Positions 33,772 to 46,582 of a stretch of 64,000 bases of DNA are shown piece after piece. Made by a program: the position numbers and the translations under genes. The notes under the pieces were generated by a model. That model saw only the letters and a list, made by a program, of their open reading frames with translations, was not told the origin of the DNA and did no database searches. The number at the start of each line of letters is the position of its first letter. Positions within the stretch are counted from its first letter, which is position 1. The stretch is from Blastomyces gilchristii SLH14081 (lineage: Eukaryota > Ascomycota > Eurotiomycetes > Onygenales > Ajellomycetaceae): the NCBI RefSeq assembly GCF_000003855.2, contig NW_003101682.1, forward strand, positions 5,194,635 through 5,258,634, given 5' to 3'.

Positions 33772-34469
33772 AGTTTTTAAAAGAAGAATGACTCAATTGA
33801 AGTTATAACTGATTTTTGAACTTCAATATCAGTTATTAACTGAGAAAAGAACTGCTGATTAATGTCATTTCTGATTCTGAAAATGAGATTTGAGTTTAGC
33901 TTATTTCTTTGTAAGATATCTTGATTTGAGACTTTGAGAATAAGTCTTCTATTTCTGAAGATTTGAAAGTTTTTCTTCTTTTACATTTTTTTCTTCACTT
34001 TTCTATCAATAGAAGTATGAGTATTATTCTTCTCAGTTTTCTCAGGATTTTGAGCATGTTTTGAGATAGCAGGTTTAGAGATAGTAGATTTAGCTGTTTG
34101 AGCATATGTTTTCTTCTGATTCAAAGAAGAAGAAGAAGTAGAAAAGAAGAAAGAAGAATAAGATGAGAAGTCAGTGATTGTACTAGGAATTTTCAATGTT
34201 TTTTGAACTGTGTTTGGAATTTCAAGTTTAAACTTGATCATCTTCTGTAGTTGTTTAGTCTGAGCATGAAGAATTAACAGAACTTCTTCATTTATCTCAC
34301 TCAGACACTGCTTTTCAAGAATCTTACTTGCTTTTTCAAGTTTCTGTATTTCAAGAACTTGTTGTTTCTCTATTTCTTCTTTCTTTCTTCTCTTCAGAAT
34401 TTCAATCTCAGGAATAGCATTTGAGAAAGCATCTTTTTTCATATCAACTGAGTGTATTTTTGAACTCAT
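33772..34469 (-). pseudogene. LINE ORF1, N-terminal part
   Basis: From ATG at 34469 there is a 162-codon open frame, then stops and the Gypsy border at 33771. The protein is charged and helical (ILKRRKKEEIEKQQ, KLEKASKILEKQ), likely a coiled coil for ORF1 self-association, followed by Ser/Thr-rich linker and AQTAKS. It continues beyond the Gypsy at 25957. The A-rich 5' leader lies to the right. Confidence 0.7.
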
Positions 34470-35532
34470 TGTTCTTACTCAATGAAAAGTTGATCAGACT
34501 GTTTCAATTGAGATATGTATTGAAATCTTTTGAAAAGTTGATCAGGCTATTTCAATTAAGAGGTTTCTAAGTCTGTTTTCAATTGAAAAGTTGGTTAGAC
34601 TGTTTCAAAAGAAGAATAAAAGACTTTTGTGTATAAAATATCTGATTTTTTTCACACTAGTTCAGTAACTAGGTTAGATTTTTGAAGAGAATCTAATAAA
34701 CTAAAATTGATTTTTGAGATAAATCAATAAAATCTTTACAATCTCTTTCTTGAGATACAGTGAGAAAAAGTATGATATCAATTGATAATAAATCAGATAA
34801 TAAGACAGTTTTTGAGAGAAAAACTGATAAAAAATCAATCAATTTTTTGCAGAGAAATTGATTAAAACTATTCAATTTTATTCTAAATCATTCAATTCTT
34901 CTCACACAACAAGTGTGCAACTCAAATCAGTTAATAAAGAGTGTAAAAAAGAATTAAGTATTAATGAAAGCTCTTTAGTCACTGAAAAAGTAATTCTTAC
35001 TTAAAAGAATATGAAATTATGACAGAAAACAGCTCTGTTTTTAATTCTTTGTAAGAATATTGTGTAAAACTCAGAGAAAAACACCTTACTTTTTCAAGAG
35101 AAGTAAAAAACTATTTCTAAGATCTTTTTTTTTGCATTAACTGCTGCAGAAGAATGAGATAGAAACTGCTAAGATATGCACTACTGTATACTCTCTATCA
35201 AGACTTTCTCTCTTCAGAGTCTTGATATTATAGAGAATATAAGTCTGTTTCTATATATTAATATAAATATTGTCAGCAGAATGTAGAGGAACTAGTTATT
35301 TATATCTCAAAATAGAAGACTTTGTCAATAATTATATCAATATAGAGTTAATTCTCAAATTCAATAGAAATCTAGTATTACTGTTCTCAATCTCTTGCAG
35401 AATCTATTGAATATTGAGGTATTAAAACTAGATTTAATATATCTCACTATGCAGAGATCAAAGGCTCAGTCAGACCTTGAAGTATACTGGTTTTATAGTT
35501 GTTGTGTCTGTCAATCATGTATCAAATACAGT

Positions 35533-35614
35533 TGCTGAGGTATCTTTTTGTACTTTTCTGCCGGGGATGGGCCAGATTGAGAGGAGTGATACGAGGGTGA
35601 GACTTGACATTGAT
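35533..35614 (+). repeat. Repeat unit A, left of hAT element
   Basis: GCTGAGGTATCTTTTTGTA...CTGCCGGGGATGGGCCAGATTG...ACGAGGGTG matches 41532-41618 with mainly G to A differences. The two copies now flank the 5.8 kb hAT element but were once about 160 bp apart, so the pre-insertion locus had an imperfect tandem repeat. Confidence 0.8.
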
Positions 35615-35999
35615 GTCTAGATTAGACTGGCCGGCGGGACCATGAATTTCACATTTGATCCCATTTGATCTGGTCTCATATATTTCTTGGCGTGAGTTCC
35701 ACCAGGACCAAGCCTTAAAAAAATCTGAAAATGGACCATTTCTGAGAGAAATGATGTGAAAAATGACCAGATTTAATTCAAGAACAGTGAAATGAGAGTA
35801 ATTTCTCAGAATAAACTGTGAAAGATAATCATTCTTTCAAAATCAGAATGAGACTGAGACTGAAGATTAAAATCAGTCTTATTCAGTTCATTCAGTAATT
35901 GCTTATATAATCAGAATTTGATAATGATTATTAATAACACTCATGAAATAACTAAATACATTCTTGTGCAAGTTTATTCTTCACTTTCTCATGAAAACT

Positions 36000-38400
36000 A
36001 CACTTCTCTGATATACTGTGATCAGAGGTATTAAACTGTCTGATAATTTCATATTTTATAATCATGAGTTTCTTGATTGTTTCTTCTTGTAATTGTCTTC
36101 AGTAATAGTGATAAATATCTCAACTTGAGTTGAACTTTCACTTCATTCTTATCTCTATTAATGAAATTATCAGAATATCATGCAGTATCAGTGCAATAGT
36201 TGAATATATACTCTTAACAATTTTTCATAACTCTAGAATTGATTTAATGTGTAAATTCATCAGATTATTAAGAAGATAGTGATTAAATTCAGTTTTATAA
36301 GTCTGTAGTTTTGTCTGATTTTCAGTTATAATTAATGTATGTATATTCTGTTTCAAAGTTAGTATTATAGTTCTATATGATATGAAGTATTATCAAAGAT
36401 CATTACTTATTAGAGAATTGTATTTCACTGTCTTCACATCTTAAATATCTGCTCATTCAAATCTCTGATAGTTGATATTATAGTAGTCTCAGACTAATTT
36501 AATATACAAGTCTCATTTCTTCTCTATTCAATCTTGAGAAGTGTAGATATTAACTCAACAGAAGAGATCTAGTAGAGCTGCTACAGTATAGTACTCTGTA
36601 AAAGATTGTTCAGTTTTGCTGTAGTAATATACCAGTTTATTTCTTATAGTAATAATAGCCTGCACTATAGTATTATCTCAGACTGAATTTCTTTTTAAGT
36701 GATTCAACTGCTTCTCAAGATAAGTAAATAAACTATTATACATTCATCAGACTGACTGCAGTATTGATGTACAAGTGATTGAGACTGTCTTCATTGTCTT
36801 ATAAAACTGAAACAGTAAATCAATCACATATTTCAACTGAGTTCACTTTATATCAGAAAGTTTCAATATCTGAATCTTTTTTTAATCAGAGTGTTGCACT
36901 CAATAATTAATTATCTGACACAATCAAAGAGTCTGAATAGCTATCTTATATATTGAACTTCATTATATTTTAACATTCTGTATCATATTCAGTGATGTGA
37001 CTGATTTGTTTGTTTATTGAATATTATAAAATTATTATTATTATTTAGAGAAGATACAAATTATATTAGCAATGTTTCAAATCTGTGATATTTAAATTCT
37101 TAGTCAATCTATTCAAAATTAACAGTAGCATTATCAAAAAGCAGTATTAAAAAGCAATATTAAAAAGTATTATCAAAAAATATTATCTTTTACAAGTGAA
37201 TGGAAAAGTTACTTAAGTAATCACTTTTCATCTCATTCTNNNNNNNNNNNNNNNNNNNNNNNNNNNNNNNNNNNNNNNNNNNNNNNNNNNNNNNNNNNNN
37301 NNNNNNNNNNNNNNNNNNNNNNNNNNNNNNNNNNNNNNNNNNNNNNNNNNNNNNNNNNNNNNNNNNNNNNNTCAATTTTTACTCTAAGCTCTTCATTATA
37401 GGGTAGTTATTTGCAGCATTATCAGTTATAATTGTAAGAAGACTGAGATTAATATCTCAATAGTCATTTTTAATCACAGTTATTAATATCTCTGCTATAT
37501 AATCCTCAGTATGACTACTGATCAATGATTCAAATTCAATTAATATCTCTTAATAAGTTCAGTTCTCATCAATATAATAACATATAACTCAAATAAATGT
37601 AAGATTATTTATACTAGTTCATGTATTCACTGTAAGAGACACTCTTTAATAATTCTTCAACTCTGATTCTAGATATTATATATTGACTTTGTAGTGTGTC
37701 TCAAGGTTGAACTGAAGACAGAATTGATATGAAATATAAAGATTTAAATTAAGCATTTGAAGAAGTGTTCAGAATTCAGAGTTTTCAATTGATTGAAGAG
37801 AAAGATTCAGAGATATATATATACAAAGTAATTATTCATAGAAGTTATCAGATAAGAGTTATGAAATCAGAGTACTGATACATGATCATTTTCAAATGAT
37901 TTTCTTCAAATTAGAAAGTTAGTATTATCAAAAATTATTATCTGATAGAGTAACTTATCAGCTCAGTAGTAATTTTCTGATTATTTTTCTTTTATTATCT
38001 GTATTCTGATAACTTCAGATGTTAGAAAATTCCTTCAGAGCTATAATCAGTTTATAATGAATGTTTCTGAATAAAGTTATAGTAATTGTAGCAGAGAGAT
38101 AACTCTTCAGTAATCTGTAATATAATCTATTAATAATTATTTCATAGTTCATCTCAGTGTTTGTGTTGAGTTTTTCATAAATTTCATAACCTGGAATCAG
38201 ATATGAAGAATGAAGTAATTATTTATTATAATTGAAAGAGAGTATTCTATATTGAATTATAAACAACATAGACTTTATAATTTACAGTGATTTCTTGAAG
38301 AGTTTGTGAATCTTCAATAGAAGTAAAAGAAGTGAAAGAAGTGAATTCAGAAGATATAATAATAATTTAAGAAAGATAATAATTTATTTTCAATAACTGA
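36000..38400 (-). pseudogene. hAT transposase, RIP-mutated
   Basis: Between about 37680 and 37380 on the minus strand the reading gives VSLTVN (stop at Trp) TSINNLTFI, then CYYIDEN, FESLISSHTEDYIAEILI and LLTIITDNAANNYPIM. These match the hAT transposase core (T-D-x-W-T-S; the H-T-G-x-N-I-A segment; I-T-x-D-N-A-x-N-N). The Asp of TDNAANN corresponds to a catalytic-region acid and is kept; HTG reads HTE. A C-terminal dimerisation domain could not be recognised. The borders given are approximate. Confidence 0.75.
37240..37371. other. Assembly gap (132 N)
   Basis: A run of unknown bases inside the hAT transposase region. The true gap length may differ. Confidence 1.
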
Positions 38401-38692
38401 TTACTGATGTGTGTAAGAAGAATTAATATAAGAGAAAATAATCTTGTTTCTTAGCTTAGTTATAATTTTAGTACTAACTCAGATTGAATATTATCAATGT
38501 ATAAAAGTAAATAAACAATCTTGATTAATCTCTGTTATATTTCTTGAAATATATTAATATTATAAAAGAGAGTGTTATCAAATTATATTATCAGATAATA
38601 TCATTAAAAATATATTAATATTATGAATATCAATGTTGAAAAAATGTTGATACTTATATATTATAGTGATTTGTGAATCATGATAGTTAAAT

Positions 38693-38712
38693 ATATATAT
38701 ATATATATATAT
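38693..38712. repeat. AT dinucleotide repeat
   Basis: About ten TA/AT units inside the hAT element. Confidence 0.8.
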
Positions 38713-38819
38713 TATTCCTGACTTGATTATAACTTGTACAATAATTTTTGAAAACTCAAAATCAATTTTAATTATTAATAATTATGAACTTACAACTAAT
38801 TAATGTAAAAAGAAAAAAA

Positions 38820-39180
38820 CTTTTTCTACTTATTATCTTTCTTCTCTTTCTCATTCTTCTTATTATTCTTTATAATTCACTTCTCATTCTTCTTCTTCTT
38901 CTTCTTCTTCTTATCTGAGATGATAATCATCTTAAAATCTCTCTTCACTGTCTTCTCAGAGAAGGGTTTCTGCTGCTTCTTCTCAGCCAGGTCAATCTGC
39001 ATCTCAAAATCCTGCATTTTCTGATCTGCTGTCTCAGATTTCATCTCAGTGATAAACAGATTGACATGCTCAGAGAGCAGAGCTGTCTTCTTAATATTCT
39101 GAATCATGAAGCACATTCAAGACCTGAATAAGGTCTTAATCTTCTTCTTCTCTGTCAGCTTCTGCTAATCAATTAGAGAA
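38820..39180 (-). pseudogene. Lys/Glu-rich open frame in hAT element
   Basis: A minus-strand open frame 38877-39116 is charged and helical (HVNLFITEMKSETADQK, FEMQIDLAEKKQQKPF) and ends in a poly-Lys run from a CTT repeat. It lies upstream of the transposase in the same orientation and may be its N-terminal region or a separate accessory ORF. No family is recognised. Confidence 0.3.
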
Positions 39181-39704
39181 CAGAAGTGTTATCAAAAATT
39201 ATTATCTCTTAATAAATAAAAAACTTATTAGTTTTAACTTCTTTATCTCTTACTTCAATATTCTCTCAATCTTCTTCTGTTATTACTTATTTACAGTAAT
39301 ACTCTTCTTCTCTCTCTCTCTCTTTATCTTGAACTCAAATTATTCTCAGAACTTCTCCTGATCTCACTGCTGCTGTATAAGACTCTTCACTATCTTCTTC
39401 TTCAATCTCTCACAGGTGATGTCATCTGTATTATTTCTATACTTAGTTCAGTCTAAATCTATCAGAAGTGTTACTTAAAATCATTATTATTCTACTCTCT
39501 TACAGAGTCTCTTCAAGACATTATAATATGTCTTACAATCTGTCTTCTCTTGCTTAAACATCTTCTTCTTCTCTTTCTTCAATCTGTGATAGTACTCACG
39601 CACCTTGATGATCTGCAGAACCGCAGAATATTTGAAGAGAAATGACATGATTGATTTCAGTAAGTGTTGAAGAGAGATGAAGACAGAAGAGACAGTCAGA
39701 AATG

Positions 39705-39707
<3 letters not shown>

Positions 39708-39744
<37 letters not shown>

Positions 39745-39836
39745 GATGATGATAATAGTAATAATAATAATGATAGTGATGATGATAATGATGATGATGA
39801 TAGTAATAATAATGATAATGATAATAATGATGAAAG
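39708..39836. repeat. AAT/GAT trinucleotide array
   Basis: An imperfect array of AAT, GAT and AGT units about 130 bp long. The His/Tyr-rich frame it creates on the minus strand is an artefact. Confidence 0.9.
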
Positions 39837-40934
39837 AAAGAGTGCATTGAAATATATTACTGACTTATTAAATATAAAGAGAAAAAGAAAATATTAACAG
39901 GTTTCAGAGATGTATGAAAACAGCTACAGTGTTGCATAGCAACATCATCTTCATTCAATACATGCACTGTTAATATTCTTTATATACAGTTATTATATAA
40001 TCTATATCAGAGATACATGCAGAAAACAGATCTTTATTACTAGAGAGAATGATTACAGCAATTCTCTATTTTCATATTATAAAGATAAGTTATTCTCATT
40101 TCTTTCTTCTCTCTTTTCTCTTCTTCTTCAACTCATCACTAAGTTCAAGCTAATATAAAAACTATTAAAACACTCTTAGAAACCCTTAAATTGAAGAGTA
40201 TAGACTAATCAAATTTTAAATACAGAAGAATTAAATTATATTCAATATTATTAATTATTCATTCTCTCTTAATAAAATCACAGTCATATCTTTCTTCTCT
40301 CTCTTTTAAACAAAACATGATCTGTGAAAAGCAAGTATTATATCAGACTATAATAATCAACACAGTCCCAGCATGCAGAGCTGTATATATACAGTGTATA
40401 CTGAACTGAAAGACTGCATGAATTGCAAACTGACAGCAGCATCTCAGAGAGAGCTGTGCAGTGTGAGAAAGCTATAACTCTCAGTCATATGTGCAGAGAG
40501 TGAATCATTACAGTAAGTGCATATATATTATATGAAAGTAACACTTTTTAATAACACTCAGTCTCTGATATCATGAAAATAGAGTCTCTCTGTAAGATCT
40601 GTTTTTATCAGAAGTCAGAGAATCTTATATTTCTCAAGATTATTTTTACATATCTTGTCTATGAAATCAATAAGAGAAATCATTGATTTCAGTATTCTAT
40701 TCTTGATGTTATTCAAGTGACAGCAGAGTTCATTCTGACCACACTTTTTAAGTGTATATTTTCTAAATATTCACATTTATACAGATATATACTGATTATT
40801 TATTAGATAATATTAAGATAATAACTCATTATAGCTGTGTTACTCTCACTGTGAGAGATACACAGTTGATAATAAATATTATAAAAACTCTGAGAAGTGA
40901 GTATTTTAAGAGTACTGCAGCCCTGTGATCTTGA

Positions 40935-41085
40935 TTTTTTTTATTTTTATTTTTTATTTTTTTCTTTTTCTTTTCTTTTTTTTGTTTTTTTTCTTTCTCT
41001 TTTTTTTTTTTTTTTTTCATTCTGATTTTTTCTTGTTTTTATTTTATTTTTTGTTTTTTGTTTTTTTTTATATTTTATATTTTTT
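40935..41085. repeat. T-rich low-complexity tract
   Basis: About 150 bp almost entirely T with scattered C, G and A near the right end of the hAT element. It creates spurious Lys-rich frames on the minus strand. Confidence 0.9.
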
Positions 41086-41458
41086 TCATAATTAAAATTA
41101 TATGAATTATGATTTATATTCAGAAAAGTGATAATATTTGATAACACTCTCTATTGAATTTTCAACAAATGAGTACTATATTATGATATTATGTAAGTGA
41201 GAAGTGATTTCATAATCTCATTTAATATCATTCTTAATAATGAGATCAGAATGAAATTGTGACTAAGAATTCAAATATATTCTTTATTCAGAACTAGATT
41301 TTTATTTGAAAAGTGAATCTGAGATCTTTAATATTTGAAATAACATGATTTGAGATTAATATGATGAATACAAACCATGATCAGAAGTAATGCTTTTAGG
41401 CAACATGACAACTGTAAAGTTTGGTCCTGGTCTCAGACACGGTCACACGGTCAGTCTA

Positions 41459-42009
41459 GTCTAGATACACTGAAGACAGACCACGGAGGTTGCACTTCAG
41501 AAGTGGCTGTTGGTTATGTGCTTGATATTATCGCTGAGGTATCTTTTTGTATTTTTCTGCCGGGGATGGGCCAGATTGGGAAGGGCGGTACGAGGGTGGG
41601 ACTTGGTGTTGGTGTTTTGGAACATCAAAGATGGACAGGGTTTTCACGGAGGTTGCTTCTCAGATATCTCCACAATTACAGATCAGGGATCTTCCAAAAT
41701 CGAGAAGATTGGCGCATATGGCTAGGTCTCTTCACCTTACAATTTGTATGGCAATCTGGCCCGGGGTTGTGGTGTGATAGGGGAGAATGGGGGATAATCC
41801 CACACAGGAGTTTCGAACAACGTCTGGTTCACGTTTGGCTGGATAACTCCACCACCACACGGGGTATGCGGTCGGCGATGGGGTCAAAATGCTCGTATGA
41901 TCGAGGGCTTTTCGATGGATCTATCGGCAGGTTCTTATTCGAAAAATCGAGCGAGTTCGTGGTGGAGCGGTTTGATCAATCTAGTGTATTGATGCAAGAG
42001 ATGCTGTAA
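41459..42009 (+). other. GC-balanced island, unrecognised open frame
   Basis: It starts with the hAT target duplication. It contains repeat unit A' (41532-41618) and a frame open from the hAT end to TAA at 42009, ending SEFVVERFDQSSVLMQEML. There are other long open frames in the same stretch, so the true frame is uncertain and no family is recognised. It is abruptly followed at about 42010 by RIP-like Helitron sequence, suggesting the Helitron's left border or capture of this piece. Confidence 0.4.
41532..41618 (+). repeat. Repeat unit A', right of hAT element
   Basis: Counterpart of 35533-35614, less mutated: GGG and CGG where the left copy has GAG and TGA. Similarity extends into flanking sequence (CACGGAGGTTGC at both unit ends). 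Confidence 0.8.
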
Positions 42010-45000
42010 GACTGCTGTCTGTCAAAGAACTCTCACAAGAGCTATATGAGCTGTTTAATGATAATACAGCTGATATGAAGCATTTCTGTAAGCATATTCA
42101 GAACTACAACTCTGTCCTGGCATTTACATCTATTAAGTGCAAGCAGGATCTATGCCTGGGTCACCTGACTACTAGTAGACTGACCGTGTGACCGTGTCTG
42201 AAACCAGGGACCAGATTTTTTGATAGTCTCATTACCAATTTCGACTGATCCCATTACACAGTTTTAACATTAGATAGTAGTTTCATACTGTCTCAGTGAG
42301 ACTTACTGTCTACTCTTATCACATTTTTCAAATGAAACCCATGATTTTCACTTCTCAATTTAAATTATTTTTATTGCTTTAAATGACTTTAAATCTTATT
42401 TGAGTATTATCAAAAAGTGTTACTTTTTAAAAAATTAAAAATAGTCTAAAAAAAACCTTAAAATGTCTAAAAATAGTAACTTTATGCTAAGAATGGGACT
42501 AAATGAGATCAAATGAAACCACTTTCTTATTTTTTTCAAGTCATGGTTTCATTTTAAGATCTGATATATAGTCACTTTACATGTTTTTTTGATAGTCAGT
42601 CCCAGCGGGATTCACATCAAGAAATGTATGGGATCAGACCAAATGAGATCAAACATGAAATTCATGGTCCCAGCGGCCAGTCTAGCTACTAGCGGCCCGG
42701 TGCCATTTCAAATACAGGGAGAACTCTATCACCTGCAAGAACTGTTAGAGCCTGAGCCAGGTGAGAATGTCTGTTTTGCACAAATGTGAATTCACAATCC
42801 ACAGTTTGATGCGGGTATTTTAAATGATGCAGACTCTGTTATACATTCTAGCATGTTTAATCATATCTGTATTGCATTGCTTACTGTTTGTTCATTTGCT
42901 TTTCCACATTCTTCTATTATGTTGTTACTTTTCCACATTCTTCTATTATGTTGTCATAACTGCTAATATTCCCAAGGTTAATTCTTTTATTCAGCTTTAC
43001 CAGTTCATATGAGAGATACTACAGAACAGCTCTGCCATGCATGTCAGTTTGAACCCTTTTCTACAGCTGAAGGCAGGCAATGATCACCACTGTGAGAATC
43101 TGCTTACTGCCTCTGAGATTGTAGTTGTTATACAGAACACTTCTGGCAGTGTCTGTCACCTTCATGCCATTCTTCTGACACTATGACAGCTCAGTGCTGA
43201 CCTGAATCTCACATATATTGATTCTCACAGTTCATTATATCTTTCACTGCATTATGTTCTACTTTTTCCTTTCAGAGATCACAGCTGACATATTAATATG
43301 AATGTGCTTACAGACCTCTCACTCATCTGCAACAGCTCTGATAATGATGTTGATAATACTGTTAAGAATGAAGATGAGTGTAGCAGCTGTAGCCTGACTC
43401 TGTATATGTAACATGTATATAATCTTTTTCAATAAGATAATGTTGATACTTCTCTTTTTCAGACTGAAAATCTATTTCAATAATATTTAGTTAATATCTA
43501 TATGAATGTTGATGAACAGCAGCTGAACTGAGTTCATGCTCACTAACTGGAAATTCATGCAGATTAATATAGTGATCTACATGATGTCATACAGAGAGGT
43601 GATACAAATCATGAGCAGCTTGATCACTGTGTGATATTACCTGCTTCTTATATAGACAGTGAACATTTTATGTATAAACTGTTTCAGAATTCTATGACAA
43701 TTATCTTCAACTACAGATGTTCAATTCTTTTCATTATATTCACAGTTAATCCTGAGTGAGAGAAGATTATCTGTGAGTTACTCTCTGATCAGGCTGCAGT
43801 GAACTGCTCAGATTTGATTGTATATGTTTTTACAATGAAGATTTTTCATTTTCTTAACATTCTCAAATTCAGACAGCTGTTCAGGCTGATGTTAATCAGA
43901 ATATGAATAATTGAATATTAAAAACATGAACTGTCTCATATACATCTGTTAATCTGAATAGAGAACTCTGAGTGATTTTTGCAGTCTGATACAATTAACA
44001 ATATTATATCTTCAGAGCTGTCAAGCCCTGCTGAGAATATAGACAGATTGAGTGAATTGATTTATAAATTCATGATTCATAATTCATGTAATACTGGTGG
44101 GATGAGCCTCTGTCATGAGAATAGCAGATGTACAAAACATTTCTTCAAAGCTTTTCAGAGTGTTACAGCTGTTAAAGAGAATGACTATTCTCTGTACAGA
44201 CAGAAGTATGATATATCTATCTTCTTTAAACATACTATTAATAATAGCAAGATTATAATTGACAATCAATGAGTTATTTTATACAATTTCTATCTTATCT
44301 GTATATATAAAGCATATATAAACATAGAGATCTGTGCCTCTGTTGAAGTTGTTAAATATATTAATAAATACATCTACAAGGGCCTGAACTGCACTATTCT
44401 TCATATCATTGACTTCAATAATGAGATTGATATTCAACTGCATGAGTGTTATATCAGCTCAACTAAGACTGTATAACATATATTCATATTTCATATGCAT
44501 CAGAAGTTTTCATCTGTTGAGATATTATCTATTCATCTATCAGATCATTAGATGATTTACTTCCCTGAATTTAAATATGAAGATTATGAATATATTACTG
44601 AACATTTGATAAATAACATATTTAAGTTCATAACATTCTTTATCTATAATAATTCATATCTGAATATTTAGTATCTCTATCAAGAATTTCTCTGTCATTT
44701 TATTTGAGACAAACATAATCAGAGATAAAAGAGCTGTGTGAAGAGAAGATCAGTTAATCATCTATCTTATCTCAGTTCATATAATAATAAGATGTTCTTT
44801 TTACACCTGCTTCTTATTAATATACATGATTCACTGAGCTTTGAGACTCTGTGAACAGTGAATGATGTTTGTCACTCTACATTTTATACAGCATGTCAGA
44901 CACTTGATCTTCTGCATAATGATAATGAGTGAATCATTACATTTAAATCTACTGTTGTATTTATAACTGCTCACTGCATGCAGTCAGTATTCACTACTAT

Positions 45001-46582
45001 ATTAATTCATGAAAATATTGCAGATGCACCTGCTCTCTGAGCATATTTTCATCATACTCTCTGTGATAATCTTTCATATTGACTGTGTCAGATGAATTCA
45101 GACTGTATTATCAATACTTCTGCAGAAGATCTGTATTATAACTATAATCTATTTCTTATTCAGCAGCTTCTGTATAAGTTTAACAAGATTCTTACAGACT
45201 TTGACCTGTCTGTATGCAGCTCTGTATGAGATAATCTTATTGAAAACCAGCTACTTTTTGAGAAGCAGAACTATGATCTTATAGAGAAAATCATCACTGC
45301 AAATGCTCTGCAGATACAGTTGAATGATGATCAATATCATGTATATAATTCAATTCTAGCTGCAATAGAATTACAGCTATCTCACTATTTTATACAAGAT
45401 CTCAGTGACACTGATAAAATATTTCTTTACAGAGCTCTCTATAGCTGTCTACATGCAGGTGAAAAAACAGTTCTTTGTATAACTTTCTCTGACATTGCAG
45501 CTGTTCTTTTACCATGTGACAGAACTGCTCACTCACATTTTATCATCTCAATTGAATTGAATGCAGATTCTGTGTTAAAGATAATTATTCACAGTGAACT
45601 GAGTCATCTGCTGCAGACTGTAGACTTGATTATTTAAGATGAGACCTTCATACAGTATTACTATTGTATGAAGATTGTTGACTGTCTTCTTCAAGATTTA
45701 TATTCATCAGATGAGCTTTTTGATGATATATCTATTATATTTAATAATGATTTTACACAGACTCTGTCTGTTATATCATGTGACAGTCATGCTGCAGTTG
45801 TTGCAGCTTGTCTGCAGTATTTATATATATAGCAGCAGTTAACTGTACTGTACTTAAGAAGAAATATAAGACTGGCTGCAGATGATGACAATATAATATT
45901 TATGAATTAACTTAATCAAATGTTATATAATTCAGACTGTATTAATCATGTTAATCTTTCATTCTATATTCATCAGACTGCTGATATTAGTGTGCTGTGT
46001 AAGAGAGTGTTTTCTACAGCTGAACTTAGAACTGCAGCAGTCTGCTCTGATTACTTTAAAAGCTATGTCATTCTCACTGTATTAAATCAGAATACATTTC
46101 ATATTAATGAACAGGTTATGACAGTTATGTTAGATAATATTTATATATTTTATACTGTAGATATAACTTATATGAATGATCTGATTCTGAGCTATGAGAA
46201 GTTCTTCTGTAAATATCTGATTATCATTAACTGTTCAGCTCTGTCATCATTTATATTAAGATTGAAAGTGAGTACTTCTATTATACTTCTGTATAATCTC
46301 TGACTGTCTGAAGGGCTCTGCAATGATATAAGAATAATTATTCACTGAATGATAACTCATTTACTTAAGATAAAGATTATATTCAGTATGTATAAGAGTT
46401 CAGTTCATATACTGTCACAGATCAATCTACATACTCAATCTGTTGAGATTTCATTTGACATAACTTGCTATCAGTTTTCAGTCTGTTCATGCTTTGCAAT
46501 GATAATTAATAAGTCTCAGAGACAGTCTCTTTCTACAGTTGATGTTAATCTCAGAAACTCTGTATTCTCACATGATCAGCTA
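42010..46582 (+). pseudogene. Helitron Rep/helicase, N-terminal and helicase parts
   Basis: It starts with KELSQELYELF and NYNSVLAFTSIK, the Helitron-like N-terminal block. After the MITE (42176-42684) it continues with GPVPFQIQGELYHL and PGENVCFAQM. Rep-domain sequence follows but is too mutated to place the HUH histidines. From 44900 the Helitron-to-PIF1 linker reads well (DAPALWAYFHHTLCDNL, LNDDQYHVYNSILAAIE). The Walker A site is YFIQDLSDTDKIFLYRAL, where active copies have G-x-x-G-x-G-K-T, and then VLCITFSDIAAVLLP and RTAHSHF. C-terminal helicase motifs lie at 46060-46300 and FAMIINKSQRQSLSTVDVNL at about 46490-46550. The coding sequence is cut at 46582 by an LTR element. It once drove rolling-circle transposition. 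Confidence 0.88.
42176..42684 (+). mobile_element. MITE copy 6 in Helitron gene
   Basis: About 509 bp, same ends as the other copies. 8 bp sites ACTACTAG (42168-42175) and GCTACTAG (42685-42692) differ by one A/G. The Helitron reading frame is recognisable on both sides. Mildly mutated. Confidence 0.92.

Larger units (their letters stand above)
20970..35470 (-). mobile_element. Tad-like LINE, split by a Gypsy element
   Basis: A minus-strand non-LTR retrotransposon. ORF1 N-terminus is at 34469-33772, ORF1 C-terminus at 25957-25100, and ORF2 (endonuclease, reverse transcriptase, RNase H, Zn-like end) runs from about 25000 down to 21060. The Gypsy element 25963-33766 sits inside ORF1. The likely 3' tail is the TAGATAGATAGA tract near 20982-20994 (plus strand). 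The 5' border is not defined and is placed only roughly at 35470. ORF2 is full of TGA/TAA at Trp/Arg/Gln positions, so the copy is dead. Confidence 0.8.
35623..41458 (-). mobile_element. hAT transposon, likely autonomous parent of the MITEs
   Basis: Ends are TAGACTGGCCGGCGGGACC at 35623 and GGTCACACGGTCAGTCTA at 41458, identical or near-identical to the MITE ends over ~95 bp (left) and ~40 bp (right). The 8 bp target duplication GTCTAGAT is perfect (35615-35622, 41459-41466). The interior encodes a decayed minus-strand hAT transposase. A 132 bp assembly gap lies inside. Total ~5.8 kb, large for a hAT, so further insertions inside are possible. Confidence 0.85.

Noticed and set aside
39596..39847. 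His/Tyr-rich open frame (minus)
   Set aside because: It is a translation of an AAT/GAT trinucleotide array; no protein is implied.
40829..41147. Lys-rich open frames (minus)
   Set aside because: They come from a T-rich low-complexity tract.
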